From: Mycobacterium innocens
GTDB taxonomy: Bacteria > Actinomycetota > Actinomycetes > Mycobacteriales > Mycobacteriaceae
DNA: 64,000 bases
Assembly: GCF_900566055.1 (NCBI RefSeq)
Contig: NZ_UPHQ01000080.1
Span: 1 to 64,000, forward strand
Direction: 5' to 3'
Below, piece after piece: positions 1 to 9,265 of the stretch. Both the position numbers and the translations under genes were made by a program. The notes under the pieces are model-generated. The model saw only the letters and a program-made list of their open reading frames with translations, was not told where the DNA came from and searched no databases. Every line of letters starts with the position of its first letter. Position 1 is the first letter of the stretch.

Positions 1-233
1 CCGGCCACATCCAGCCGGGCCAGCATCGACCACACCGCAGCCAGATCCCCGAACTGCTTGTGCTGGCTACGGATCGGCTGCCCGGCCGGCGTCTCGGACA
101 GCTTCGCCATCACCTCCTCCGCGCTGCCCAAATACTGCTGAGACACGATGCGCGGCTTGCCCTGCACTCGGGCCGATTCCACCAGGTAGTAATAGGTCTG
201 CTTGCCGCGTCGCTTACCCACGATCGACGCCAT
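1..233 (-). mobile_element. IS1634/IS1549-like transposase, N-terminal part (runs off the window)
   Basis: Reading the minus strand from the ATG at 231-233 gives an open frame to the window edge of about 77 residues. It begins MASIVGKRRGKQTYYYLVES and continues with a segment containing SQQYLGSAEEVM. The KQTYYYLVES-type opening followed by a YLG motif is typical of IS1634/IS1549 group (IS4 superfamily) DDE transposases; this assignment is from memory of the family. A GGAG lies about 15 bases before the ATG. The catalytic DDE residues would lie outside the window, so activity cannot be judged. The stretch from 234 to 318 should contain the insertion sequence end, but I could not define the terminal inverted repeat with only one end visible. 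In M. tuberculosis a membrane protein gene (Rv2732c) follows the DUF349 gene, so this is a species-specific insertion or rearrangement. Confidence 0.75.
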
Positions 234-318
234 ATATGGGTAATACACTCCAAACCCACAAACCTCAAGCACCACAACACAAGACACGCCGCTCAACCAC
301 GAAGGCCGGAAACTCCCG

Positions 319-1677
319 CTAGGACCTGCGGCTCAGCGCGTCGGCGGCAGCTTCGGCCCACTGCCGCCACTGCTCGGCGTTCGCCTTGGCCTCTTCGGCT
401 TCCTTGGTCCTGCCAGCGGCGGCCGCTTTCGCGGCCTGCTGCTCGAACTGCTCGGCGCGGGCGCGGAATTGTTCGGCGCGTGCCTGGGCTTGCGGGTCCG
501 CCCAATCCGATTCGCCGGCGTCGCGCACCTTTTTCTCCACCGCGCGCAAGCGGCGCTCCAACTCGGCTGATCGCTCCCGCGGTACCCGGCCGACCGCGTC
601 CCACTTGTCGGTAATGGTCCGCAGCGCCGCCCGGGCCGCGTCAAGGTTGCTGGTGTCGAGCTTTTCGGCTTGGGCCAGCAGTGCTTCTTTGGCCTTAGCA
701 TTGGCTTGCAGCTCGGCATCTTTTTCCGCGGTCGCGGCGTTGCGGACGGTAAAGAACGCATCCTGGGCGGCCTTGAAACGGCGCCACAAGGCGTCGTCGA
801 CGTCCTTGCTGGCCCGTCCGGCGGCTTTCCATTCGGTGAGCAGCTTGCGGAATTCCGCGCTGGTGGCGGTCCAGTCCGTGGAGTCGGACAATTCCTCGGC
901 GCGCTCGCAGAGCCGTTCCTTGGTCTGACGGACACCGGAACGCTCCCGGTCGAGTTCGGCGAAGTGGGATCCGCGCCGGCGGTTGAAGGTCTCGCGGGCC
1001 GCCGAATACCGCTTCCACAGTGCGTCGTCGACTTTGCGATCCAGACCGGTGATCGTCTTCCATTCGTCGAGGATCGCCCGCATCCGATCACCGGCGGCCT
1101 TCCACTGGGTGGAGTTAGCCGCCAACTCCTCGGCTTCGGCGGCCAGTGCCTCCTTGCGCGCGGTCTGTGTGGCACGGTGCTCGTCGCGTCTGGCGCGGTC
1201 CGCCGCGACGACGGCCTCGGCCCGCTCCCGAAGGGAGTTCAGCCTTTCCGCAAGCGCCTCGACATCGCCCAACACGCTTGCCGTGGGCAAGGTCTCGGCC
1301 ACTGCCACGGCGTTGGCCCGGATCTTGCGGGCATCTCCGGTGCCCGAGGCAAGTCGCTCTTCCATCAGCGTGACCTCGGTGCTCAGGTCGTCGAACCGCC
1401 TGCCGAAATGCGCAAATGCAGCTTCCGGATCGCCCGCCTGCCAGGTGCCGACAACGCGCTCGCCGGCCGAGGTGATCAGCCACACCGTGCCGTCGTCGTC
1501 GACACGCCCGAAGCGGTGCGGATCGCTGTGCGGGGGTGCTGCCACCGGGTGCCGGACGGGCCGCGACACCGGACCCGGGCGTGGTCCCGGACGTGGCACG
1601 GCGCCTGGAACGGGCCTCGGAACCGGCCCCGGCACCGGCGGGTGCGGATCGCTGCTGCGGGGCTCGTTAGCCGTCAT
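319..1677 (-). CDS. DUF349 domain protein, alanine/arginine rich (Rv2731-like)
   Basis: The product is 452 residues from ATG 1677. The N-terminal 45 residues are a Pro/Arg low-complexity stretch (repeats of the PVPRP type). Next comes a small folded region with [17 protein letters not shown], then a long predicted coiled coil and two to three DUF349 repeats, recognisable by WKAAG and [16 protein letters not shown] motifs (about 200-400). The C-terminus is an Ala/Glu/Arg helix. DUF349 proteins are conserved in actinobacteria without an agreed function; coiled-coil scaffold or RNA-associated roles have been suggested. An upstream in-frame start at 1728 is possible, but the MTANEP start matches the M. 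tuberculosis protein as I recall it. Its 3' end lies about 85 bases from the transposase start, so the insertion sequence sits directly downstream of this gene. Confidence 0.9.
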   Translation of the reverse strand: MTANEPRSSDPHPPVPGPVPRPVPGAVPRPGPRPGPVSRPVRHPVAAPPHSDPHRFGRVDDDGTVWLITSAGERVVGTWQAGDPEAAFAHFGRRFDDLSTEVTLMEERLASGTGDARKIRANAVAVAETLPTASVLGDVEALAERLNSLRERAEAVVAADRARRDEHRATQTARKEALAAEAEELAANSTQWKAAGDRMRAILDEWKTITGLDRKVDDALWKRYSAARETFNRRRGSHFAELDRERSGVRQTKERLCERAEELSDSTDWTATSAEFRKLLTEWKAAGRASKDVDDALWRRFKAAQDAFFTVRNAATAEKDAELQANAKAKEALLAQAEKLDTSNLDAARAALRTITDKWDAVGRVPRERSAELERRLRAVEKKVRDAGESDWADPQAQARAEQFRARAEQFEQQAAKAAAAGRTKEAEEAKANAEQWRQWAEAAADALSRRS

Positions 1678-1873
1678 GTGCTCGTCACCTACCCTTTGCA
1701 CCCTTTCGCGCGTGGGATACCCGCGCATCGGCCGCGCGAAGCGGCACCGTACGGCCGGCAGGCCTGATGGGCCCTATGCGTCACCAGGGTTTCCGACCGG
1801 TTCCAACAGTATTGAAGCAGCTTGCCGGGCCGTGCGCCGCCACCTTATTCGGCGTCGCGCTACGGGTGCCCGA

Positions 1874-3664
1874 TCACCAGTGCTTTTTCCACCAGGCGTA
1901 GAGCTGGTCGAGGTTGGGTCCCTCGGGATCCCCCTGGGCGAGGAAGATCATCAGTTGGGCCTCGTTGGTCCATACCACCGTCGGGCTGCTTTCCTGGACC
2001 GCGCAGAAGACCATGCCGCCCACTTGCGTGCTCTCGGGGCGATGCCAACCCGTCGGCGACTTGGATTCCCCGGGACAGTTGACCATGATGTCGGTTCGCA
2101 GCAGTCCGTCGAAGAATTGGCGCAAGGTGGCGGTTTCCCCGAACAGTGTGTAAATCGCGCGGGAGGGTCCGCCGGCGTCGACGTTCTTGTCGCAGATGAC
2201 CCTGGCCAGTGCGTCTTTGGGCGGCAGGAAAGGCCTGCAGGTGCCTGGTGCATAGCCCAACGGCAGCAGGCTGAGCAGCCGGGCCAACGCGTCTGCGGAT
2301 GCCGTCGAAGCGGGAGACGTCGGTGACGGGGAGGCTGTGACCGTCCGGGGACCCGATGCCGTGTTCGGCCGAACGGTGAGCCAGATTCCCTGCGCCGCGA
2401 ACACCAGCAATACCGTCAGAGCTGCGGCCGCCAGCAGTATCCACGGGTTGCGCAGCCGCCCGGAAAACGACGGCGCGCGCCGGCCGGAAGGTGGCGTGGC
2501 ATCCGTTTTTTGCGGTGGTGGCTGCGGCGGCGACGGCGGCGGTGGTGGTTGCGGTGCTGGGGTGCTGGCCACGCCGGGCCAGGAGCTGGCCTCCGGGTTG
2601 GACGACGAAATGTTCACCTCCGACGTCGGAAGTGACGGAAGTGCCAGCGGCGCGGACACATTGAGGTCCGGCTGCGCCGTCGCCGCTACCGGGGTGGGCA
2701 CCGATGGCGTGGAGGTCGAAAGACTCCCGTAGGTGACGCCGGTGATGCCTTCAGCCAGGACGTCGCCGTACAGGCCGCCAGCCTCCTCGCTGCGCTTGAG
2801 GATGCGAAACTCCTGCGCTTGGTGTGCTCCACTGAGTGCTTGATGAGCCGCCAGCGCCAAGTCACCCGCGCTTGCGTAGCGGTCCTCCGGCCGTTTGGCC
2901 ATCCCTCGTGCGATCACCGCGTCGAAAGCGGCGGGGATCCCGGGGCGTAACTGGCTGGGGCGTGGAATCGGTGCCATCAGGTGGGCGGTGATCAGCATGC
3001 CGGCGCTGTCGGCCCGATACGGCGGCGTCCCGGTCAAGCACTCGTGCAGCACGCAGGTCAAGGAATAGATGTCGGCGCGGTGCGTCACCTCGGCATCGGA
3101 AAATCGTTCCGGGGCCATATACCGCCAGGTCCCCACCGCACTGCCGAGTTGGGTCAGCTTCTCGTCCGTTGCCGCGCTGGCGATCCCGAAATCCACCAGG
3201 TACACAAAGTCGTCGCGGGTGACCAGGATGTTCTCCGGCTTGACGTCGCGGTGCATCACCCCGGCCGCATGGGCGGCGTCCAACGCCGAAGCCACCTGAT
3301 GGACCAGGGCCACCGCCCACGGGGGCGTGACCGGGCCGAACCGTTCCAACAACAGCGCCAGATGGGTGCCCTCGATCAAGCGCATGTCCAAGTACAGTTG
3401 CCCGTCGATTTCTCCGTAATCGTGGATGGGCACCACGTGCGGTTCCTGCAGCCTGCCCGCGTTGCGGGCTTCGCGTTGCATCCGCATGCGGAACACCGGA
3501 TCGTGGCTCAGCGACTCCGACATCAGTTTCAGCGCCACTACCCGCTGCCTGACGGTGTCGACGGCCTCGTAGACCTCGCCCATCCCGCCGGTACCCAGCA
3601 GCCGCTTGAGGTAGTAGGGCCCGAACCGGGTACCCACTCGCGAACCTCGCGTGGAGGCACTCAT
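1874..3664 (-). CDS. Membrane-anchored Ser/Thr protein kinase (PknX-like) with extracellular domain
   Basis: The product is 596 residues from ATG 3664, preceded by a good GAGGAG. It is a Hanks-type kinase: glycine-rich loop GTGGMGEVYEA (about 24-34), catalytic Lys in VALKLM (46), HRDVKPEN (138-145), DFG (158-160), and an activation segment with GTWRYMAPERF. A Pro-rich juxtamembrane linker (about 365-395) leads to one membrane segment (about 407-429). A C-terminal extracellular domain of about 165 residues follows. It has several cysteines and many Trp residues, resembling the secreted sensor domains of mycobacterial LppH/PknM-type proteins. All catalytic residues are present, so an active receptor kinase is likely. 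The M. tuberculosis locus has no kinase here as far as I recall, so this is an accessory or lineage-specific kinase. The ligand and substrates are unknown. Confidence 0.92.
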   Translation of the reverse strand: MSASTRGSRVGTRFGPYYLKRLLGTGGMGEVYEAVDTVRQRVVALKLMSESLSHDPVFRMRMQREARNAGRLQEPHVVPIHDYGEIDGQLYLDMRLIEGTHLALLLERFGPVTPPWAVALVHQVASALDAAHAAGVMHRDVKPENILVTRDDFVYLVDFGIASAATDEKLTQLGSAVGTWRYMAPERFSDAEVTHRADIYSLTCVLHECLTGTPPYRADSAGMLITAHLMAPIPRPSQLRPGIPAAFDAVIARGMAKRPEDRYASAGDLALAAHQALSGAHQAQEFRILKRSEEAGGLYGDVLAEGITGVTYGSLSTSTPSVPTPVAATAQPDLNVSAPLALPSLPTSEVNISSSNPEASSWPGVASTPAPQPPPPPSPPQPPPQKTDATPPSGRRAPSFSGRLRNPWILLAAAALTVLLVFAAQGIWLTVRPNTASGPRTVTASPSPTSPASTASADALARLLSLLPLGYAPGTCRPFLPPKDALARVICDKNVDAGGPSRAIYTLFGETATLRQFFDGLLRTDIMVNCPGESKSPTGWHRPESTQVGGMVFCAVQESSPTVVWTNEAQLMIFLAQGDPEGPNLDQLYAWWKKHW

Positions 3665-4252
3665 CGCCGACTCCTCAAACCAACGGGTAATCGCACCAGC
3701 AAGCCACACTCACCGGCCGACCTGCTGACCGCACACCCCGGCCTAGCAATCATGACGGTAATTGCTTGCTAAAGCGGGCGCACCAAAAATGAAGCATCCG
3801 TCCCACAGCTGCAATCGTTCCGTTAGCCGGGGTGCCCTACTGCGGTAGCGGATGGGCAAGGGTGATCGGCCACGCCGGTGCCGCAACCCGACCGTGCGAT
3901 ATGTGCGTGCAGCACGACTGGCGCCCGATTTGTGGTGTTCGACGGTAATCGGCGTGGGGCCCGGATCAGCGCTGTCAGCGGCGTTGCTCACCGTCGGCGC
4001 TGACCTCAGGTCGCTTTGCCGGCCGAGTCGGATTTTCGGCCGCGGAGCGAGGCCGGAAATGACGGCACCGTGATTCGCATCGTCGCGAACATCGGTGGCT
4101 TGTGGTCCGCAGAGTGCGAGGGCGGCGGCAACTGAGCCATTTCGAACGGAAAGTCCCGTTGTGATGCTTAACCAGCGCACAAGAGTCATTATTGAACAAG
4201 TGTGTATCAGACGTTCGTCTGAGCGCTTCCGGCCGTTCGCAGGGAGGTCACC
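3665..4252. other. Gene-poor region between divergent kinase and EamA-like genes
   Basis: No convincing gene was found in these 588 bases. The open frames present are short, Arg/Pro-rich and lack family resemblance. The region must carry the divergent promoters of the kinase (minus) and the first EamA-like protein (plus). A perfect inverted repeat at 4207-4222 lies just before the latter. Local base composition is slightly more AT-rich near 3750-3800 and 4170-4210. It may include a remnant of the gene that occupies this site in other mycobacteria (Rv2730 in M. tuberculosis), but I could not recognise one. Confidence 0.6.
4207..4222. promoter_or_regulatory. Operator-like palindrome upstream of EamA-like gene
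   Basis: TCAGACG-TT-CGTCTGA is a perfect inverted repeat with 7-base arms and a 2-base centre. It sits 30 bases before the TTG start of the gene at 4253, where a repressor would block transcription. The size and symmetry suit a TetR- or GntR-type regulator, but no such regulator is encoded nearby and no binding protein can be named from sequence. Confidence 0.5.
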
Positions 4253-5155
4253 TTGGCCAACGTCGAGTTCGCGACGTTACTCGCGCTGGGCGCCGCGTTG
4301 CTGGCCGGCGTCGGATATGTGACCCTTCAGCGGTCCGCTCAGCAGGTCACCGACGAGGAAGTCGGCCACTTCACGTTGTTCCATCTGTCGCTGCGCCACG
4401 CCCTGTGGTGGCTGGGCAGCCTGGCCGCCCTGGGCAGTTTCGGTCTACAGGCGGTGGCACTGACCATGGGATCGGTGGTGTTGGTGCAGTCCCTGCAGGC
4501 TACGGCGCTGCTGTTCGCCTTGCCGATCGACGCTCGCACGGCCCACTACCGGTGCACCGCCAGGGAGTGGATGTGGGCGGTGTTGCTGGCCGGGGCGGTT
4601 GCCGTCATCGTTCTGGCGGGTGATCCGACGGCCGGCCACGCCCGTGCTCCGCTGTCGGACTGGGCCGTGGTCGCGATCGTGATCGTTCCGGCGGTGCTGC
4701 TGTGTGTGGTCGGCGCGCGTGTCTGGTCGGGTGCAGCGTCCGCGGTGTTGCTGGCGCTGGCGTCGTCGGCGGCTTTGGCGGTGTTCACCGTGCTGACCAA
4801 GGGAGTCGTGGCCGAACTGGCGCACGGGTTCGAGGCGATGTTTCGGACTCCCGAGTTCTATGGCTGGATGTTGGTCCTGCCGATCGGGCTGATGCTTCAA
4901 CAATCGTCGCTGAGGGCGGGGTCGCTGACGGCATCACTGCCGACGATCACGGTGGCCAGACCGGTGATCGCGTCAGTGCTGGGAATCACCGTGCTCGACG
5001 AGGCGGTCCACTCGGGTGAAGGGCAGCTGTTCACGCTGGCGGTTGCGGTGGCGGTGGTGGTTGCGGCGACGGTGGCCCTGGCCCGCGACGAGGCTGCCAT
5101 GATGGCCGCACCGGTGCGCGATCTGAACATGCCGGGCCAGCTTGCGGTTCCCTGA
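4253..5155 (+). CDS. EamA/DMT-like multispanning membrane protein, copy 1 (Rv2729c-like)
   Basis: The product is 300 residues. The start is TTG 4253, chosen because GGGAGG lies about 6 bases upstream and the paralogue at 5661 aligns from the same point. About nine hydrophobic segments are visible. The protein begins MANVEFATLLALGAALL, has an RSAQQVTDEEVGH loop, a conserved LQATALLFALPIDAR segment, and a C-terminal half containing LRAGSLTASLPTITVARPV. This layout resembles DMT/EamA-type transporters, but the substrate is unknown. It is clearly paralogous to the gene at 5661-6650, sharing most loop motifs in order. M. tuberculosis has a single member here as I recall, so this copy probably arose by tandem duplication or was lost elsewhere. 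Confidence 0.88.
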   Translation: MANVEFATLLALGAALLAGVGYVTLQRSAQQVTDEEVGHFTLFHLSLRHALWWLGSLAALGSFGLQAVALTMGSVVLVQSLQATALLFALPIDARTAHYRCTAREWMWAVLLAGAVAVIVLAGDPTAGHARAPLSDWAVVAIVIVPAVLLCVVGARVWSGAASAVLLALASSAALAVFTVLTKGVVAELAHGFEAMFRTPEFYGWMLVLPIGLMLQQSSLRAGSLTASLPTITVARPVIASVLGITVLDEAVHSGEGQLFTLAVAVAVVVAATVALARDEAAMMAAPVRDLNMPGQLAVP

Positions 5156-5660
5156 CGGGCCCTTCTTGCCCCGACTTGTCCAGTCGGGTCACAGTTCGGT
5201 TGCCTTCGGGCGCGCATCGGTGACGACCTCCACGCGACCGGTAGCGTGGCTGAGAACATCGGCGAGGCGGCATGGGGCCGCGTGAATCGGACCGGCCGGT
5301 GTTGCCGGTGGGGTGCTGACGGGGGTATCACCGTAGCCGGGCCGACCCTCGCGGCGCTGCTTTCGCTCGTCGCCGCGCTCGGGTTGGTCGGCGGTCAGTC
5401 CCGCCGCAGCGGGCTGGGCATAGCCGACGTGGCTTACGTGCCGTTGACATAGGGGTTCACAGCCGCCGCATAGCTGGTGACAGGTCGTGCATAGGCGGTT
5501 GGGGAAGTATCGGGGATTGACAACCGGCGAGCAACAGGCGAAGCCTCAGGGAACGTGAGCAGCGCCATAGGATCTTCGGTGAACTGCTAGCGAACAACGG
5601 GTGTACGTGCAGTTGACCGGGGGAACGCTGGTAGGCGAGCGGAGAGGTGGAGGGTCGGCC
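5156..5660. other. Intergenic stretch between the two EamA-like paralogues
   Basis: These 505 bases have no gene I can support. A 68-codon plus-strand frame at 5246-5452 encodes a hydrophobic stretch resembling the first membrane segment of the flanking paralogues, and could be a remnant of a third copy. Its start has no clear ribosome site and it lacks the rest of the protein. The bases just before 5661 contain a purine-rich ribosome binding site (GGTGGAGGG) for copy 2. Confidence 0.5.
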
Positions 5661-6650
5661 ATGTCGAAGGTTGAGGTTGCCGCGCTGATCGCATTGTGTG
5701 CGGCGCTGGCATCGGCGGTGGGCGACGTGATTCGCCAACGATCCGCCCAGGAGATTACCGACAAGCAGGTGGGTCACCTGAGGCTGTTCGGCCTGTCTCT
5801 ACGTGACAGCCGGTGGTGGCTGGGCGGCGCGGCCGCGGTTCTCAATTACAGCCTGCAGGCATTGGCACTGGCCTGGGCGTCGGTGATGCTGGTGACCTCG
5901 TTGCAGGTCACCGCGCTGCTGTTCGCCCTGCCTATCTACGCGCGGTTCGCGCATCACCGGATCACCCGTTGGGAGTGGATGTGGGCGCTGGCCTTGGCGG
6001 CCGCGTTGGCGGTGGTCATCATCGTCGGAGACCCGGCGGCCGGCCATCAGCGCGCCCCGCTGCACACCTGGGTCATCGTCGGTGTGGTCCTGGGCCCGAT
6101 TTTGGTGTCGTGCGTTCTTGCGGCCCGGCTGTGCGTCGGTCGCCCCCAAGCGGCGGTGTTGCTGGCGGTGGTGTCGGGTGCATCGCTGGCATTGTTCGCC
6201 GTACTGACCAAGGGAGTGGTCGAGGTTGCCGAAGACGGCCTGGGCGCGGTGCTGCTTGCACCGGAGTTCTATCCCTGGCTCTTGGCGGCATTGGCCGGCA
6301 TGATTTTCCAGCAGTCCGCTTTTCGCGCTGGTGCGCTGACCGCCTCGCTACCCACCATCACCGTCGCCAAGCCCGTGGTGGCGGCGGTTCTGGGCGTTAC
6401 CGTGCTCGGCGAGACCTTGGAAGCCAGCGGTCCGGAGGCGATTGTGCTGGTGCTCGCGGTGGCAGCGGTGATCGCGGCGACCGTGGCGCTGGCCCGTGGC
6501 GAGGCCGCGACCATGGTTGCTCAGACCGGGCGCGACAGGATACTGACAACGCCGCCGACGTCGTCGGCCAAGCGCGATGCCGGCGTCGGTCAGATCACCG
6601 AACCCATCGTGGTGGTCGACGGTCCGGTCTGGGGATCTTCCTCCGGGTAA
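5661..6650 (+). CDS. EamA/DMT-like multispanning membrane protein, copy 2 (Rv2729c-like)
   Basis: The product is 329 residues from ATG 5661, with GGAGGG about 10 bases upstream. It begins MSKVEVAALIALCAALASAV and has the same sequence of membrane segments and loops as copy 1, for example RSAQEITDKQVGH, LQVTALLFALPIYAR, and FRAGALTASLPTITVAKPV. A hydrophilic C-terminal tail of about 40 residues is absent from copy 1. This copy is likely the orthologue of the M. tuberculosis gene because it lies directly upstream of the Rv2728c-like gene and miaA, as there. The transported substrate is unknown; the permease assignment is by fold and hydropathy only. Confidence 0.9.
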   Translation: MSKVEVAALIALCAALASAVGDVIRQRSAQEITDKQVGHLRLFGLSLRDSRWWLGGAAAVLNYSLQALALAWASVMLVTSLQVTALLFALPIYARFAHHRITRWEWMWALALAAALAVVIIVGDPAAGHQRAPLHTWVIVGVVLGPILVSCVLAARLCVGRPQAAVLLAVVSGASLALFAVLTKGVVEVAEDGLGAVLLAPEFYPWLLAALAGMIFQQSAFRAGALTASLPTITVAKPVVAAVLGVTVLGETLEASGPEAIVLVLAVAAVIAATVALARGEAATMVAQTGRDRILTTPPTSSAKRDAGVGQITEPIVVVDGPVWGSSSG

Positions 6651-6720
6651 TCCCCGGGATGGGGTTGCCACGGGCCCGCGTGCCCGCCTGGTGCACCGCT
6701 GGACGCGTTAGTTTGGTGGC

Positions 6721-7416
6721 GTGCTGGGCGCCATCGCGATCGTTCCGTCCGCGCCGGTGCTCGTTGCCGAACTCGCTGGGGCGGCGGCTGACGAGGTGGC
6801 CGGCATCCGTGCGGCGGTGACCGCGGCGGCGGCCATGTTGCCGCCGCGGTGGATTGCCGTTGGGGTAGGCCCCGCCGACGGGGTCGTGGACTGCGATGCC
6901 GTCGGCACGTTCGCGGGTTTCGGCGCCGACGTCCGCGTCCGGCTCTCGCCGCTGCCCGACGACGAGCCGGGACCGCCGGCCGAGCTGCCACTGTGCGCGC
7001 TGATGACGGCCTGGATGCGGGGCCGGGCACGGCCGGAGGCCACCGCGCAGGTCCGCGTCTATGCCGGCGACCATGATGTCGACGCGGCGCTGGCGCGCGG
7101 CAGAGACCTGCGGGCCGAGATCGACCGAGTGCCCGATCTGATCGGCGTGCTGGTGGTGGCCGACGGCGTCAACAGCCTGACGCCGCAGGCACCGGGTGGT
7201 TACGACCCCGGCGGCGCCGACGTCCAGCTGGCCCTCGACGACGCGCTGGCAGCCGGCGACGTGGCGGCGCTGAGCACATTGCCGCCGCGGGTTCTCGGGC
7301 GGGCGGCATTTCAGGTATTGGCGGGCCTGGCCGGATCCGGGCCGCAATCGGCCAAGGAGCTGTACCGCGGGGCGCCCTACGGGGTGGGGTACTTCGTCGG
7401 CGTTTGGCTGCCATGA
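6721..7416 (+). CDS. Class III extradiol dioxygenase-like protein (Rv2728c-like)
   Basis: The product is 231 residues from GTG 6721. The start [18 protein letters not shown], a central [12 protein letters not shown], and a late [18 protein letters not shown] resemble the conserved mycobacterial family related to the LigB-like catalytic subunit of class III extradiol dioxygenases. The metal-binding histidines of true dioxygenases are not evident, so enzymatic activity is doubtful. Its stop overlaps the ATG of miaA (ATGA), so the two are translationally coupled. Confidence 0.8.
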   Translation: MLGAIAIVPSAPVLVAELAGAAADEVAGIRAAVTAAAAMLPPRWIAVGVGPADGVVDCDAVGTFAGFGADVRVRLSPLPDDEPGPPAELPLCALMTAWMRGRARPEATAQVRVYAGDHDVDAALARGRDLRAEIDRVPDLIGVLVVADGVNSLTPQAPGGYDPGGADVQLALDDALAAGDVAALSTLPPRVLGRAAFQVLAGLAGSGPQSAKELYRGAPYGVGYFVGVWLP

Positions 7417-8342
7417 GGCCATTGGCGATCATCGGGCCGACGGGGACCGGCAAATCGCAACTGGCGCTCGATATCGCCGACCGGCTCACCGGCGAGCTGG
7501 GCGCGGAAATCGTCAACGCTGACGCTATGCAGCTCTACCGCGGCATGGACATCGGGACCGCGAAGCTGTCCGTCGAAGACCGCCACGGCATCCCGCATCA
7601 TCAACTCGACGTCCTCGACGTCACCCAAACGGCGACCGTCGCGCGCTACCAGCAGGCCGCCGCAGCCGATATCGCGGACATCCGGGCCAGGGGAGCGCTG
7701 CCGATCGTGGTGGGCGGCTCGATGCTCTATGTCCAGTCGCTGCTCGACGACTGGACGTTTCCGGCCACCGACCCCTCGGTGCGCGCGCGATGGGAACGGC
7801 GCCTTGCCGAAGTCGGGGTGGGCGAGTTGCACGCCGAGTTGGCTCGCCGCGACCCGGCCGCAGCCGCAGTGATCCTGCCGACCGATGGGCGCCGAACCGT
7901 GCGGGCGCTCGAGGTGATCGAACTCACCGGGCGCCCGTTCGCCGCGTCCGCGCCGCGCATCCGGGCGCCCCGGTGGGGCACCATCATAGTCGGATTAGAC
8001 TGCGCCACAACGCTTCTCGACGAGAGACTGGCGCAGCGAACCGACGCGATGTTCGAGCAGGGCCTGGTTGCCGAAGTTCGCGCGTTGCTCGGTGAGGGCC
8101 TGCGGGACGGCGTCACCGCCGCACGGGCGCTGGGTTATGCCCAGGTGATCGCGGCGCTGGACGCCGGCGGGACCGCTGCCCAGCTGCGTGACGCGCGCGA
8201 GCAGACCTACGTGGGCACCCGTCGCTACGTGCGACGGCAGCGGTCCTGGTTCCGTCGCGACCACCGGGTGCACTGGCTGGATGTGAGCTCGGCCGACAGC
8301 CTGGTGGACCACGCGATCCGCGCCTGGCGGGACGTACCCTGA
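7413..8342 (+). CDS. miaA: tRNA dimethylallyltransferase
   Basis: The product is 309 residues from ATG 7413. The enzyme transfers the dimethylallyl group of DMAPP to A37 of tRNAs that read UNN codons. The P-loop GPTGTGKS is at residues 8-15, followed by [15 protein letters not shown] and [21 protein letters not shown] marks the DMAPP/tRNA site, and the [17 protein letters not shown] region is typical. The C-terminal helical part has [11 protein letters not shown]. Length is normal for the family. It is coupled to the upstream gene by ATGA overlap and followed after only 7 bases by dapF, so the three genes are probably co-transcribed. Confidence 0.97.
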   Translation: MRPLAIIGPTGTGKSQLALDIADRLTGELGAEIVNADAMQLYRGMDIGTAKLSVEDRHGIPHHQLDVLDVTQTATVARYQQAAAADIADIRARGALPIVVGGSMLYVQSLLDDWTFPATDPSVRARWERRLAEVGVGELHAELARRDPAAAAVILPTDGRRTVRALEVIELTGRPFAASAPRIRAPRWGTIIVGLDCATTLLDERLAQRTDAMFEQGLVAEVRALLGEGLRDGVTAARALGYAQVIAALDAGGTAAQLRDAREQTYVGTRRYVRRQRSWFRRDHRVHWLDVSSADSLVDHAIRAWRDVP

Positions 8343-8349
8343 TCTGGTG

Positions 8350-9219
8350 ATGTTCGCCAAGGGCCACGGCACCGAGAACGACTTCGTGCTGTTGCCCGAC
8401 ATCAAGGCGCAGCTGTCGCTCGGCACTGCCCAGATTGCCGCCTTGTGTGACCGCCGCCGGGGACTGGGCGCCGACGGGGTGCTGCGGGTCACCACCGCCG
8501 AAGCCGCGGTGGCCGCCGGTGTCCTCGACCGGCTGCCCGACGGCGTCGGTGCGGCCGACTGGTACATGGACTACCGCAATGCGGATGGGTCGGTAGCGCA
8601 GATGTGCGGCAACGGCTTGCGGGTGTTCGCCCACTACCTGCGTGCCAGCGGTCTGGAGCGCCGGGACGAGTTCGTCGTCGGATCATTGGCCGGCCCGCGG
8701 CCGGTCACCGTACACAGCGTCGATGCGACCAACGCCGACGTCACCGTCGATATGGGCAAGGCCAACCGGATCGGCACGGGCACCGCTGTGGTCGGGGGTC
8801 GGCGGTTCACCGGCCAGGCCGTCGACGTGGGCAACCCGCACCTGGCGTGCCTCGATCCCCGGTTGACCGTTGCGGAACTGGCGGCTTTGGACGTTGCGGC
8901 GCCGGTGAGCTTCGGCCCGGAGCAGTTCCCCGACGGGGTCAACGTCGAGGTGCTGACGGCTCCGGTCGACGGCGTGGTCAGCATGCGGGTCCATGAGCGA
9001 GGGGTGGGTGAGACCCGTTCTTGCGGCACCGGGACGGTCGCAGCCGCCGTCGCCGCGCTGGCCGGCGCCGGGGCCGAGACCGGCACGCTCACCGTGCGGG
9101 TGCCCGGCGGTGCGGTCACGGTGACCGTCACCGATGCCACCAGCTTCCTGCGTGGGCCGTCGGTGCTGGTGGCCACGGGTGAAGTCAGCGGGGAATGGTG
9201 GCGCGCCCAACAGCGTTAA
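8350..9219 (+). CDS. dapF: Diaminopimelate epimerase
   Basis: The product is 289 residues. It converts LL-diaminopimelate to the meso form for lysine and peptidoglycan synthesis. Both catalytic cysteines are present, in QMCGNG (Cys86) and RSCGTG (Cys225), as is the GNPHLAC substrate motif. ATG 8350 fits the usual MxFAKGHGTxNDF start; GTG 8347 is one codon upstream and cannot be excluded. It follows miaA closely and precedes hflX. Confidence 0.97.
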   Translation: MFAKGHGTENDFVLLPDIKAQLSLGTAQIAALCDRRRGLGADGVLRVTTAEAAVAAGVLDRLPDGVGAADWYMDYRNADGSVAQMCGNGLRVFAHYLRASGLERRDEFVVGSLAGPRPVTVHSVDATNADVTVDMGKANRIGTGTAVVGGRRFTGQAVDVGNPHLACLDPRLTVAELAALDVAAPVSFGPEQFPDGVNVEVLTAPVDGVVSMRVHERGVGETRSCGTGTVAAAVAALAGAGAETGTLTVRVPGGAVTVTVTDATSFLRGPSVLVATGEVSGEWWRAQQR

Positions 9220-9265
9220 TTGAGGTGCACGACACCGATTCAGCGTGCACTATTGCTAATTGCCT

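Noticed and set aside
670..1767. 365-codon plus-strand open frame antisense to the DUF349 gene
   Set aside because: Shadow frame of a high-GC gene: composition is Gly/Arg/Pro-rich with no family motif or ribosome site.
3743..4189. 148-codon minus-strand frame in the gene-poor region
   Set aside because: Arg/Pro/Ser-rich, no recognisable domain, no good ribosome site, and it would place a gene between divergent promoters.
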